From assembly GCF_037975245.1 (NCBI RefSeq), contig NC_092575.1, positions 15,947,310 to 16,009,309 of the forward strand: DNA of 62,000 bases, read 5' to 3'. The notes beneath the pieces were generated by a model, which saw only the letters and a program-made list of their open reading frames with translations, was not told the origin of the DNA and searched no databases. Position 1 is the stretch's first letter; each line of letters starts with the position of its first letter. The position numbers and the translations under genes are program-made. Below, piece by piece: positions 31,423 to 45,100 of this stretch. The stretch comes from Apostichopus japonicus (Eukaryota; Echinodermata; Holothuroidea; Aspidochirotida; Stichopodidae).

Positions 31423-34400
31423 AAGTATTCTACAGATACACAGTGGACTATTTAGGCCGGAATTGTGTCCCCTACCCACCCACCCCATGCCCAAACTCCC
31501 TCATTAATTAATGGAATGAACCATTTACACCCGTTCACATTTCGGCAGTCACAACAAGTATATGAATTCACGCCATTATCACAAAAACATTCAACGACAT
31601 TATTTAATCATGTTCTTTTTCTACGTTGGCCTATACCATGACTGAAGACAGTTGCTATGGCAACGTTCCTGCACAACATCAAAACATTTCATTGATTATG
31701 TATCGTACTTATAACATTTTTTGAAAGTTTGATTTGAAAACCATCGAATCAGGAGAGGAAATTGACTAATGTATTGTGATTTTGCTCGATAAATTTCTAG
31801 CGCTTTTGGATGTTATCTGTGAAGTTTGCTACAGTGACAGCTTCTGAAGCCTATAATGTTATTTACGAAGAAAATGCATCGATATAACATACAACGATAT
31901 ATATATATGTATATTTATACTAGCTAACCGAGCTTTCTAATAATTATTGGGTTGTTTTTAATGCTTGAGCTAAGAAATTTAATACCTACAAATGTAGGGC
32001 CATACAATTAAAAGACGCTGATTTGCTTCCATTAAAAAAAGCTAAATACACAGCAAATTTTTGTAGCTTTACTCACGTTTTGCTCTTAACATCTTAAGTC
32101 TTCATGTTTCAAACAAAAACCAAAAATTCTGTGGTGCTGAATTGCAAATAAATAAATTATACATACCAAACAAAATAAAGGCGAAATATTGAACACAATT
32201 CATTCCTCTCTCTAAAGGAAATTGAAAAGCAAAGAAGGCAATTTTGAAAGTATCCAAAAATGGATTCTTTTTCCTGAGAGAAAAAAAAACGCTTGAAGAA
32301 ACCAATCAAACGAAAATGAAAGCAAACTCGCGGCAGGTCGTGATAGCTCAGAGCAAGAGATTGTATTGGCAGAAAATAACGCGAAATAAAAACGAAAAGA
32401 AAAAATGCAATTTACTTGAACTAAAAAAAAACCGTTTGAGGACTCCTACTGAGCATGCGTATAAAGTGAATGCGTGTAGGCGATATCGCCTCTACGTTCA
32501 GCTTTAATACGGTAGCTAAAATTTCACTTGAATTATGTGAATAAATCATTCGAAAGGTGTACAAAGTTTGAATTATCCGGCTTCACTTAAATACGGAACC
32601 AAATAAAAAATATCTGGTCTATGACCAGTGTTCGATTTGGCATTGTCAGCGACTATAGCTATGTACGGTTGAATTGCCGTTTGGCCTACATACATTATTA
32701 ATGTATTTTCTTATTGGTGTACCAAAATGTATCGGTGCCAACTGAAGCCAATTATTAGCTAACTAGCGCACCGAGAGAGAGAGATAATGAGAATAAAGTT
32801 AATGAAAGTTGTTTTAGTTTTATGAATACAAATCTTGGGAAAAACAAAAATCAAACTCATATTCTTTAAAGAAAGACACAAAAATGGGTGCTTATTGATC
32901 TTAGAGAGAAACTATAATGTGTTTGTGGTGTGGACTGCCATCCTTATTATGATACACAAATACCAATTTTGTCCGCATTGATAATTGGATTAAATATTGT
33001 TACTACATCTCTTGCTGCTATCACGACCAGAAAGAAGAAAAAAAAATTGGCAAACCTTTTTTTGCAAACTTATACCAATGCATGTGCGCTCCTGTTTTGT
33101 GTTTACCTTCAGGTTACGACGAAACCACTGAGACAGCTTTTGTGACCGAAATAATTACTGAAATATACACAGAAATGTTGACCACTGAACCTCAATTCAC
33201 GACTTACGATTTATACGAAACTGACATAATGACTGAAGCCGTAACTGAAATAGTTACCGGACCATTGACGACCCTGTACGAGGACGAGACTGAGGTCATA
33301 ACGGAGGTCATTACAGACGTGGTCACTGAATTAAATCCTACTGAACCTAGAATGACGACTCAATATGACGACGTCACAGACGTAATAACTGAGATCATAA
33401 CCGACGTCGTAACAGAACCTGAATTGACGACGCAATATGATGACGTCACAGACGTAATAACTGAGATCATAACCGACGTCGTAACAGAAACTGAATTGAC
33501 GACGCGATATGATGACGTCACAGACGTAATAACTGAGATCATAACCGACGTCGTAACAGAAACTGAATTGACGACTGGTATAAAATACGAAACGGAAGAA
33601 ATAACTGAACTAATTACTGACGTTGTCACACAATTAGCGACTGATGAACCAGTAGTTACGACACATTACCAAGATGAGACTGAAGTATTGACTGACATCA
33701 TAACAGAAGTGTTGACTGATTCTGTCACTATGACACCAGTAGTCACAACGTCACCGTCTGACATTGTCACAGAGCTTCAGACTGAAAAAGGTCAAACGTC
33801 TACATATCGATATGAGACGGAAGTTATAACAGATGTCTTGACAGATATTGTTACAGAGGCTTTAACACCGGAAGCGGAAGCAACTACCGTCGAACGGTTT
33901 GCGACCGAAGACGTCACGTATGTCGTCACAGGTCTAGTTACCGACGCTGTTACTGAACCACCAGTAACTCAACCGGAACAAACATCTAAATATGTCGTTG
34001 AAACTGAAATTATCACCGACATCGAGACAGAAGTGATCGCGGAGACTACTACGATTAGAACGACGACAGAACGGATTGAAACAGAGGTCATTACGGACCT
34101 CGTGACCGATGACGTAACCGAGCCGTTAACAAGCGAGAACGTAACCGTACCAGGTTTAACAACTGAACAAGAGTACGAAACCGAAATAGTCACTGACATT
34201 TTGACGGAACGAATTACCGATTCTGAACTGACTCAAGAACCAGACACAACAGTTAGATACGAGACAGACATCGTCACAGACATTAAGACGGACTATGTTA
34301 CTGATATATCAATAACTGAAGCCAGGACAACCGACACGCACACTGACATTGCAACTGCAGAACCGACGGAAGCCGAGACTATCGTCTCGACGACGGAATT

Positions 34401-37400
34401 TTCCGATGAATATTCATCACGTCCTACTACTCTCTTAGTTACAGATGTATTGACGGAGTTAATAACAGAAGTCGAAACGTTCGAACCTCTTTCAACGGAA
34501 TCCCCAGATGTGACCACAGCGCTGCTTTCTACCGATGTTGTTATCACGACGGAAACTGTACCAACGGAGACTTACACAGAATTGGAAACCGAAGTGCGGA
34601 CGGATATATTGTCTACTTTCGCGGAATTGACGTCTAAAGAAGCACTGCCTCCTACAGAGCAAGTAACAGATACAGTCACCGATATCGTTACGGAGGTTAT
34701 AACCGAAGAGCCAATAACTGATGTGGAACCCTCCTCTACAAAGCTACCGGCTACTGACGGACAGACAGAAATCGTCACAGAGCGAGACACTATGACGGAT
34801 ATCGTTACGGAGGTTATAACCGTGGAGCCAATAACTGATGTGGAACCCTCTACAAATATACCGTCTACTGACGGACAGACAGAAATCGTGACAGAGCGAG
34901 ACACTATCACGGATGTCGTTACGGAGGTTATAACCGTGGAGCCAATAACCGATGTGGAACCCTCCTCTACAAAGGTACCGTCTACCTACGGACAGACAGA
35001 AATCTTGACAGAGCGAGTGACGGAACTTGAGACAATCGAACTTACCACAGCGATCAATCCCACTGAGTTGACTGATCTGAAAACTGAATCGGTGACTGAG
35101 TTCGTGACGGAACCGAATACATTAGAACCAGCAACACCGCCCTCACCTTCAAAGACGACTGAAGAACCAGCAGTTACCACGGAGGCACGCGAGATGACCC
35201 AAGGGGTTCCGTCGACAGTCATCACTGAAATATTTACTGAACTCCTTACCGACGACGATGCAGTTGGCACAACGGTCATTGAGGCTACAACGAGCAGAGA
35301 TGTCCCAAGCCCGGCAAAAGAAACGACTGAATATGCAGTCCCACCACATACGACGATAATGCCTTCTATCCCTACCACAGAGCTGTTGGATACCACGGAA
35401 GTATTCGATACCACTCAAGTCCTCGAGACTACATCTTTGACTACCACAATGTTACCGACGACGACCGTTTACATGCCAAACAGCTGTGACTACACCGGCG
35501 AAAGCATCTTACGCGTTGACTATAAAACGAGTTCATCGATCACTTTTAGTTGGACAGTATCTCAAGCCACCGACTCGGTGAGGCTTGAATATCGACTCTC
35601 TGGCACGGACGATTATACTTCGTTTTTGGTCGACAAAGATTTGACAGATTACACGGTAACTTCGCTCTTGGACGACACACTTTACGAGGTGAGACTGAGA
35701 GCTATTGACACAGACAGTACCATCGATGACTGTGACGTTGATGAGGAGAGGACATGCAGAGATGGATTAGAAGGCACCGACTGTCTTACAGGTATACTCT
35801 CACCTGCCATGCCGGATTATACTCCTCGATATAACGCCTCTTGTATAGACAGCCTCCTCATTTAGTACTATACTCTCAACTATATAACTCTCGCCACATC
35901 TATATACTCGACCATCAGTAGACTAACCTCGATCTCACAACTTAACACTTTGAACTGTTCCTCATGACGCTTACGTTCACTCTTTCAGGCTCTTATTTTA
36001 TTGTAGTGCTTGCCTGCTTTATCAGCCGGTTAGCCAAAGCTGAGTGCTATTGACCAGTATCATATATATAGCTGTGATACTTTTGCTCTCTTTCTAATGC
36101 ATCAACTAATAATACCTTACCTTCATATAAATACATTAACCTCAATGCGCTCTTTTATGCACCATTATTCGTGATATGTTTTTTTTTTATATGTATCAGT
36201 TGTTTCATTTGTTAAATTCTTTTTGCCAATATAAGAAGAGCGCTAGGAGTCTTATCCACTATTATTTCGATTCATGTTGTTTCTGGCAATATTATTAGAA
36301 ACGACAACCGCTGCGGATAATTACACTACAGAGAATATATTATCAACAACAACAACGGTACTGGAGACAGAGACGTATCAACCTACGTCACCGTACCGTG
36401 TTACCGGTACTGAAGGCACCGTCATGTCCACAGTAACAGACGGCGAACCTGTAGAAGGAAGCACTGCTACAACAAGCTTACTGCCATTAACGACTGAGGC
36501 TGATGTGATCGACCCATCAACAGTCGATGTCATTACAGGAACAGACAGTAATATTACAGAAGAGGCTGTGACGGTAGTAGATACCGACGGCACTAGTCCC
36601 GCAACGATGGTCAGCGTGACGACACCGGACAGGAATGAGACGACACCGCTCAGAGATGTAACGACACCGCTCACGGATGTGACGACACCGCTCAGAGATG
36701 TAACGACTCCGCTCACGGGTGTGACGACTGTCGTCGGTAATTTAACGACACCAGTTAATGACGTCACAACACCAGCCGGGCATGTGACGACACCGATCGT
36801 TGATGTAACGACCCCCATAGACATTTCCACGACTCCGTACGTGCCGGGTGTTTGCCAGTATGACGGAGATAGTATCATCATCATTTTAGACAAGACCAGT
36901 GCGACAATCACAATCTCGTGGATCGTGACGGAGACGACCGATTCCGTGAGAGTCGAACACAGACTGGAATCTGCATCCGATTGGATATTGTCTGAATCTC
37001 TCCAGCCCGCCAGAGAGACTCAATACACAATAACAAACCTGCAGGTCGATTCGCTGTACAATATCCGTCTACGAGCCATTGAAGTTGGTCGAGAGTTTGA
37101 CGATTGCGAGATCAATGAAGAGAGAACTTGTGAAGAAGGTTTGGAGGGCGTTGATTGTACTACAGGTATGACGTGTAACCCCCCCTCCCCCCCCCCCCGC
37201 CCGCCACCAAAATCATCACTCCATTCATAAGCTTTTGTGTTTAACAGTGCTGCAGCATATACACGGATTCATCGTCCTTCATCCGCATTACCGCTTAAAT
37301 ATGTTAAGTAACGTATATGCTTTTAGTATAGCTAAAATAGAAAAAAAAATCTGCTTATACGAAATTGGTCGATTGGAACAGGTGCGTACGTTGTTGTGAT

Positions 37401-39085
37401 ACATGTACATTTATTTACTTTTTTCATTTTAATGAATTGTGAATATGCAAATATATATTGATTTAATTTGCTGGTTTAATGACGTACCGACATTAACCTT
37501 CCAAGTTCATGCAACTAGTTTGTTTGTTTTTTTGAGGGGGGGGGGGGGGCTCGGGAGGCGAAGAATAACCGAACTTTAACGTGTTTACCGCACTTTATAG
37601 ATGGTCCATAAATAAAAGTCATATTTCATTATAATGGAATAAGAGGAATCGCGTCAACATTAACAGTTAACATATACAACAGCCTAACGGTAATTTGAGT
37701 ATACTGAAGAAGAAAATCAAAGTACCATCCATTTTATCAAGTTCCCTAATGAGTAAATCATGTTTTGGGAAGAAAAATAATTTTGGCCTTAAGATAGAGA
37801 AAGACAGAAAAAACGTATTGCTTTCAATTCTATGGTATAGCACTAGTATGGTACGGTACTAATTGGGAACACTTTGACCTCGTTACTGTCCCAATCCCTC
37901 TAATGACTCCCTTCCCCCCCACTCCCGGCTTCCTGACCCTTAATGGGCGTCACGATAAATGAACTTTGAAAGAAATGAAACCCAATGTTTAAGGGATTTT
38001 TCCCTATACACTGAAATTTCTGAAAAAACAAAGTTTGTTACATTTTGTCCTTTCACTATTCTGTCATTGTCTATAGCAGGGGTACCCTAACTGGGGTGCA
38101 TGAACCCCCAGGGGTGCGTGAGTCCATCCCAGGGGGTTCGTGAGACGTTTCTGAAAGTCAAAGCTAGAGGACTTTTTGTTGAACTCAAATCTAATATATC
38201 ATATAATTTAGTAATGTACAAAAGTCGTACCTATCGACTCTTTTCGCGTTCCATACGCATATGTTGCCATTGTAGTACCGTATACCGTGCATGTGATAAA
38301 TAACTGAATTATGAAACAGACACAGGCCGCACGACTTTGGTGAAGTTGGTGTACGCATGACAGTACGTCGTGAGGATAAAGAGCTGATATGATCTTAGAA
38401 GTTTCCAAATAAATATTTGGTCATCTCTTGTGTTTTTTTCATTACAATATTACACAATGAACTTGATCTTTTACGAAGCACTGTTTTGCGTATTATAGTA
38501 TAATTATGACTCAGATCGTGTCTCGAAAAGTTGGGGGTTCTTGGACAACTCTGACATCCACAGGGGGTTCGTGGGGGGATAAAGTAGTGTCTGCTATCAA
38601 TAGGTCTTACCCAAACGAACCCAATGTTCGATATCAAAACCTTCCTCGTTTGACAGCTTTCCCTGGTAGTTATTTTGAGAAGGGTTTTTGTACATTGTTT
38701 TTGACATGTCTTAATTCGTGACTACAAATTATCTTCAAATGTATATATCAGCTTTCATATTTAATCACTCGGAGACGACCCGTCTCGTGAATTCAATTAT
38801 GTAATATATTCATCGATATATTTAATTGCATGATTCCACTTTTCCACGTTCCAATACTTTTTTTCTGTTGTATAATATCAGAGCGTCCCCTTTTCACTTC
38901 TTTTCCCCTCGCTTTCCATTTTTCTTTAGAAATATCCATTGCGTTTTACTCCCTTTTCAAAGTAGTGTATAGAACAATAAATCTACCTTTCGTGTGTTGG
39001 TTTTTATTGTTTCATTTATATTAACACAATTTCCCTTCTAACCAGATATGATAAATATATATAACAGCATTATGTATGAATATTT

Positions 39086-39116
<31 letters not shown>

Positions 39117-42100
39117 TGGTAAATGTCTGTGCTTATATATGTGTAGTTGTGGGTGTGTGTGTGGGGGGGGGGGGGCGTTAGAGCTATATACACGAAAAAA
39201 ACAGGTGACATTGGAGTTTGTAGATAACTTTCACAAGACTTCTATTTCATTATGTTCCTGTTAAACTGTAAATGTATGTATATGATCTTATAAGATTTCT
39301 CCGATTGAAGATTATATCTTACAATAATATTATGTTTCTTGTTGGTCTTTCAGTGTGTGCCTCAAGTTGTATTTTTAATCTTGTGAGCACGTTTTAGACA
39401 TTATTTTGCCATATGGAATATACCATCACAGATTGCACAAATTGTATGTATAAAAAAACGACACGTTTTCCAGCATTAGGCATGAGGTCATGTAATATAT
39501 GCAGAGTATCCGAATGTTATGCATTGGAACTTATTTTGTATCCCCCTTTTTCTCCTCTTATTTACTCATAAGAAACTCCAACAGAAACTCCCACCGATGA
39601 ACCAAAAACCACCACAACCGAGTCACCGGCGGGAACATCCACCACTACCGACTACATATCGACTACTCAACATCTTCTTCCAACTACAACGGCGGGCCCT
39701 CGTGTTTGCTTCAACACATCGACCGATCTAAGTCTTGTAGTGGAGAGCGTCAAGGACACAGAGATTCATATCAAGTGGGAATTCGGTTTTAGTTCGGATG
39801 AGTTTAGCGTCGAGTATCGCCCTGTAAATGGGACCTGGATAGTACGTGAAAATGCCAACCAGAACCAACCATTCTTCAAGATCAAACAGTTGGAGCCAAA
39901 TACAAATTACGAGATATTGATTCGAGCGGTGGTATATGACGTAGCAGGTGGCGATTATTGTGATACTGTCTTTCAGATGACCTGTCCAGATGGAACTGAA
40001 GGATTCGATTGCACGGGAGGTGAGTATAGGTTCAAAATTAGTTTAAAGCTTAGCTTTTGGAGACATTTATTCTCATCTTTCGAAATAGAACAAACAAGAA
40101 CTAAAACTGGGTTTGATAACTTAAGGGGATAACTTAAGGACATGCCAAGTTCTGATGGTGGGGGGGGGGGGCAGGGCAGTTACCACCTTATGCATCGTGG
40201 TCAAATAGGGTTGCCCGGGAAAATGGGGGTACACAAATTATGAAATAAATAATAGTGTGTTTGCGTTTTCATAATAAACCGTACCTGTGCCGAAAATGAA
40301 TAGTGCATAACGTGGACCCTGTGACGTAACAGACCTCCGACCCAATTTTCAACATCTCAGGACCTGCCTCATCATTTTACTTTTCACAGAAGTACCCGGT
40401 GATGATGACCTGGTCTCTGTTAATGTAACTGTGGGATCAGTCAACAGTGTATCAATTAGTTCAACCTGGATCGCTTCAGAAGGCGTCACCAGCGTCGTAC
40501 ACCAGTACAGGGTATTGGGGAGTATAGACTGGACTGATTCCGAACCTATACCAATCGAGAGAACTATGTACTTTTTGACTGACCTCCAGGTAACTTACTC
40601 ATTCCTGTATACATATAAACGGGCTGCAGGTTTCATGAAAATAAAGAAAATTAGTAATGAGATAAAAGTATTGAAAATTCAGGAGAGATACTGCAGCACT
40701 TTATTATTGAAAAGTACTGGAAGTGTAGTGTTGTAAATCAGTACAGGGATGTGGAAAGCACTTTATCATTAAAAAGTACCGGTATTGTGGTAAAGGAGTA
40801 CAGTGACGTGGGAAGCCCCTCATGGTTGAAAAGTATCGGTAGTTCAGTGTAGTACAGGAGTACAGGGGATGTGGGAAGCACTTTGTCATGGCAAATGTAC
40901 CGGTATTGTTATAAAGGAGTACATTATATATATATTTTTATGTCTTTTATCAATGTTTATATTTGCATCAATATTCTCGTTTGATTTCTGTATATTTATT
41001 GTTGTATCGATCTGTCCTTTGCTGTTTTAAGCCTGACTCACTGTACGAGGTTCGTCTTCAATTCGAAACTGTTGAGGGCGTATTTTATACGGAGCCCGAG
41101 ACTACAACGACCTGTGAGGCTGGCTTTGCTGGTACCAGCACCTGTGATACATGTAAGTCCTCTATATCTCAGCCAATAACAATTCATAGTAACAAATGTT
41201 GCTACAGTCATTGTTTTATTAATTTTTTTGTTAAGTAAAAAAATATCTTGAGCACTGGCACATATAACATCCTGGTAACCAACGATGAAACCCAACGCCC
41301 AGTGGCTGGAAACATGAGAAACACGGTAGTAGAAAGTTAAAAGTTGAAGGTTTACCAGTCATGGGTCAAAGCCTGTCTCACCCCACTTAATACAACAATC
41401 AACTCTTGTTCAGTATGTACAAATCAAAACAGGCGCCCCTGGGTATAACTATGGTGCACCGCAACTACTCTTCCCCCAGGGGCGGGGACATCTTATAGGG
41501 TGCACCGACAATCCGACACACCCAGCTATATCTACAAGTAACCTCGCAAAGCCCGTTTATCCACACGTCTGCATAAAGGGAGGCAAGGGAGATTACGTGC
41601 CATGCCCAATGACATAACATAGTGATATGGCTAGGATTCGAACCTGTAACCTGGAGTCGCGCCGCCACCCCCCCTTCCCCCTGCTCCCTTCACACACACA
41701 CACACCCTTCTTCGTCCTTGGCGCTTTGTCTCCTTTCCTTGTCCGCCATGTCCTTTGCTACCCCCCCTCCTCTCTCTCCCTCGATAGATTGTCTGGTAAT
41801 ACAACCTCTGTAAAATAACAATTAATACGTTAATCTGACACTTTCTCTGTCTGCAGATTACCGTAACGTAAGTGCATTCGATGTTTCCCTGAGTTTCACT
41901 CAAAGTGATTCTATGGTTCTAGAGTGGAGTATAGAAGTCGACTACGCACAGAATGTCATTGAATACAGGTAAATATCAAGTTGTGTTTCTTCTGTTTTAC
42001 CCTTCACTTTATCTTAGGAAGAAACCATCCAAACGAGATATCAATTTACTAGTTTTTCTCTGTTATTTTCTTTCGTGACAGCATCAGTTACAAAGAAAAT

Positions 42101-45100
42101 CGAATTACGATAGTTGCATTAAGTCGAGAATAACTGATAGAAGTTTATCAATTATTATGATTATTATTAGTAGTATCTGCATGTGGTTTATGTTGTGTTA
42201 TTTATGTTTATACAACACCTAATTATATTCCGGCCATTTGATTGGTCAATTGCTCGTCGATTTCATGCAAAATCCGCTCTATTTCATTCTATGAAATAGA
42301 ACCATGTGTTATACTTTTTTGATAGCACTTTTTTCAATGGTAAGAGAGCAGAGAAACCTGTCTGCGCCTCGTTGAATGGAACATTCCATCTTTCAACTCA
42401 TGAAATATTTGCACTATTGCACTCATAACCATTTATTATTTGTATAATAGTTTATATGTAGTTATCTGACATAAATAAACTTGCATTTAGTACATAATTC
42501 ATGAGATTGTGTTGTCAGCCACTACACCTTCCCTTTAAAATAAATGTTGTCAAACTCAGACAATGGATTGAAGGTGGGGTGGGCGGGGCCAGGGGGGGGC
42601 TACTATAAGTACGTTAAGTGTCATACCACTTAGGTCAAGTGCATTTATTTTGTTATTACGTAAACCCTATTTATTTTGATTCTTTTTGCTTTTTATATGT
42701 TGAATGATTCATTTTGTATGCAGGCATTGTTCAATTGACCCCATCAATTTTGTTTATTCATATAGAACTGCCGAATCTGAGACCGACTGGTTCAACTCTG
42801 AACCGTTTCCATTCCCGGAGCAGTCCGGTTCAGTTGAAGGCTTAGATCCTAACCAGAATTACGAGTTGAGAGTGAGAACAGAATTCGATAATAGCGGACT
42901 ACGGCGGCGTAGACAGAGTGCGGACGAGAGTTGTGACGGATGTGCGTACAGTGCTACAGTAACTTACTTGAGTTGCTCAGAGGGATTCGAGGGACTTAAC
43001 TGTCAAGGTTAGTAGGCAAACCCAATCCTGATAACGAGTATTATGCTTCGATTTACTATTCTTTGTGTTAGCATTTACTTCTTGTGTTAGCATTTACTTC
43101 TTGTGTTAGCATTTACCTTTTTTGTCTTCTTTTTTTTTGCACTAACATTTTAAAATAATATTTTCTTATGACGTATATTTACTTTTGATATCCTGTTTAT
43201 AAATATTTATACTGGAAATAAATAATTGAAAAAAATATGAATCTTCTCTTACCTATCTCCTCACAAATACTGCACTTTCCCATCTATGCTGTCTACCTGT
43301 CAAAATTGGTATAGCGTACAGATGAGAATTCTGTACTTGGAAGCTGGAGTTTTTATAGTTCAGGGTGGTAAATTCAGGACTCAGGGAACAAAGAGGTGGG
43401 TGATGATCCCTTAAGTGGCTGAGTGAGGGCGCAGTGCTAGAACAGTTTTGATTCGTGATCAAAGGCGAGAATTAGCAAATATGATCATTTTGTGAATCTT
43501 TTTTAAAATTTCATAAATGATTGTCAAAATTAGCTGTTTTACCATAGATGTCATACCTGATTCTATTTGTTTCATTTTTCTGACTGTTTTAACCTTATTA
43601 GAAGGAATTTTGTTTGAATGATACAATCTCATTGCAACTGAGAAGGAAAAAATCATATCAAATTGATGGGAATCAGAGTGTTTGGTACGAAGATTAAAAT
43701 AATAAGCTAGTTAAGATAAATCAAATTTTTGAGGCAGTGAAAATGGTGCAAAGTTATTAACCCAACTCAAAACAAAACCTTCAAAACGAAATAATTCTTT
43801 TGTTTTTACTATTCACAGATGAAGTTGAAGTAGAACCCCCACCGCCGCCGCAAAAGACAGGTAAGTTTGTACCTAAGTTTCCAAAATAAAATAAACTTGG
43901 AATTTTGTCTTTTATTTTCTTTTGTTTGATTGGTAGTGTTGATAATTGGAAAAGTATTGATTCTGATTGTGTGAGACTGCCAACTGTAACCGGGGAGGGG
44001 GTGGGCCATGAACAGGAACTGAACAGGAACAGGTAACTGTAACAAATACAATTATGCCAGCAGTTTTTTTCCTTTATAAATTTGGTTAAGAATGGTTGAA
44101 TGAAGTGATGCAAGAATGTTCATCCATACGTATGGTCCCTGTTTCCTACTGAGCTGGGCCCCAGAATGAATATATCAGGATGGTGTTCACAAGATCGTTA
44201 TCTTTGCCCAGTGCAGTCTGCATGTCAGAGACAGTCAAAGATGAGAAAAACAACACATGATCAGTAATCTTTGCCCAGTGCAGTCTGCTTGTCAGAGACA
44301 GTCTGAGATGAGAAAAACAACAACACATGATCAGTAATCTTTGCCCAGTGCAGTCTGCATGTCAGAGACAGTCAGAGATGAGAAAAACAACTACACATGA
44401 TCAGTAATCTTTGCCCAGTGCAGTCTGCTTGTCAGAGACAGTCAGAGATGAGAAAAACAACAACACATGATCAGTAATCTTTGCCCAGTGCAGTCTGCAT
44501 GTCAGAGACAGTCAGAGATGAGAAAAACAACTACACATGATCAGTAATCTTTGCCCAGTGCAGTCTGCTTGTCAGAGACAGTCAGAGATGAGAAAAACAA
44601 CACATGATCAGTAATCTTTGCCCAGTGCAGTCTGCATGTCAGAGACAGTCAGAGATGAGAAAAACAACAACACATGATCAGTAATCTTTGCCCAGTGCAG
44701 TCTGCATGTCAGAGACAGTCAGAGATGAGAAAAACAACTACACATGATCAGTAATCTTTGCCCAGTGCAGTCTGCTTGTCAGAGACAGTCAGAGATGAGA
44801 AAAACAACACATGATCAGTAATCTTTGCCCAGTGCAGTCTGCATGTCAGAGACAGTCAGAGATGAGAAAAACAACTACACATGATCAGTAATCTTTGCCC
44901 AGTGCAGTCTGCTTGTCAGAGACAGTCAGAGATGAGAAAAACAACACATGATCAGTAATCTTTGCCCAGTGCAGTCTGCTTGTCAGAGACAGTCTGAGAT
45001 GATAAAAACAACAACACATGATCAGTAATCTTTGCCCAGTGCAGTCTGCTTGTCAGAGACAGTCTGAGATGATAAAAACAACAACACATGATCAGTAATC

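Larger units (their letters stand above)
4591..33112 (+). other. Intron of about 28.5 kb in gene A
   Basis: The donor gtaagt at 4591 and the acceptor ttaccttcag before 33113 are both good and both phase 1. Nothing between them translates into a recognised protein. It holds TA microsatellites, several tandem arrays and possible MITEs. Bases about 4600-6900 are very poor in CpG, whereas from roughly 8 kb on CpG is frequent. That break would also fit a gene boundary or hidden promoter, so the one-gene model rests on exon phase and on the Thr-rich linker at 4546-4590. Confidence 0.55.
37166..39572. other. Gene A intron with a hAT-like terminus and TA tract
   Basis: Contains poly-C and poly-G runs near the ends, a hAT-like repeat at 38081 on, and (TA)n at 39090-39113. 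No coding sequence recognised. Confidence 0.6.

Noticed and set aside
31120-31511. YIYIYI-rich ORFs on both strands
   Set aside because: Translation of (TA)n microsatellite; no coding evidence. The same applies at 7.8, 15.7, 21.1, 22.5, 24.7 and 26.5 kb.
32930-33145. A separate start of a downstream gene with a signal peptide near 33 kb
   Set aside because: The hydrophobic [17 protein letters not shown]... is in a different frame from the stalk exon and runs across its acceptor. No in-frame signal peptide precedes the stalk. Kept only as the two-gene alternative.
33360-35418. Long Ser/Val-rich ORFs on the complement of the giant stalk exon
   Set aside because: The regular T-D/E-V/I codons read backwards as S/V/I codons and give no stops. 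The sense strand has proper splice sites and domain continuity.
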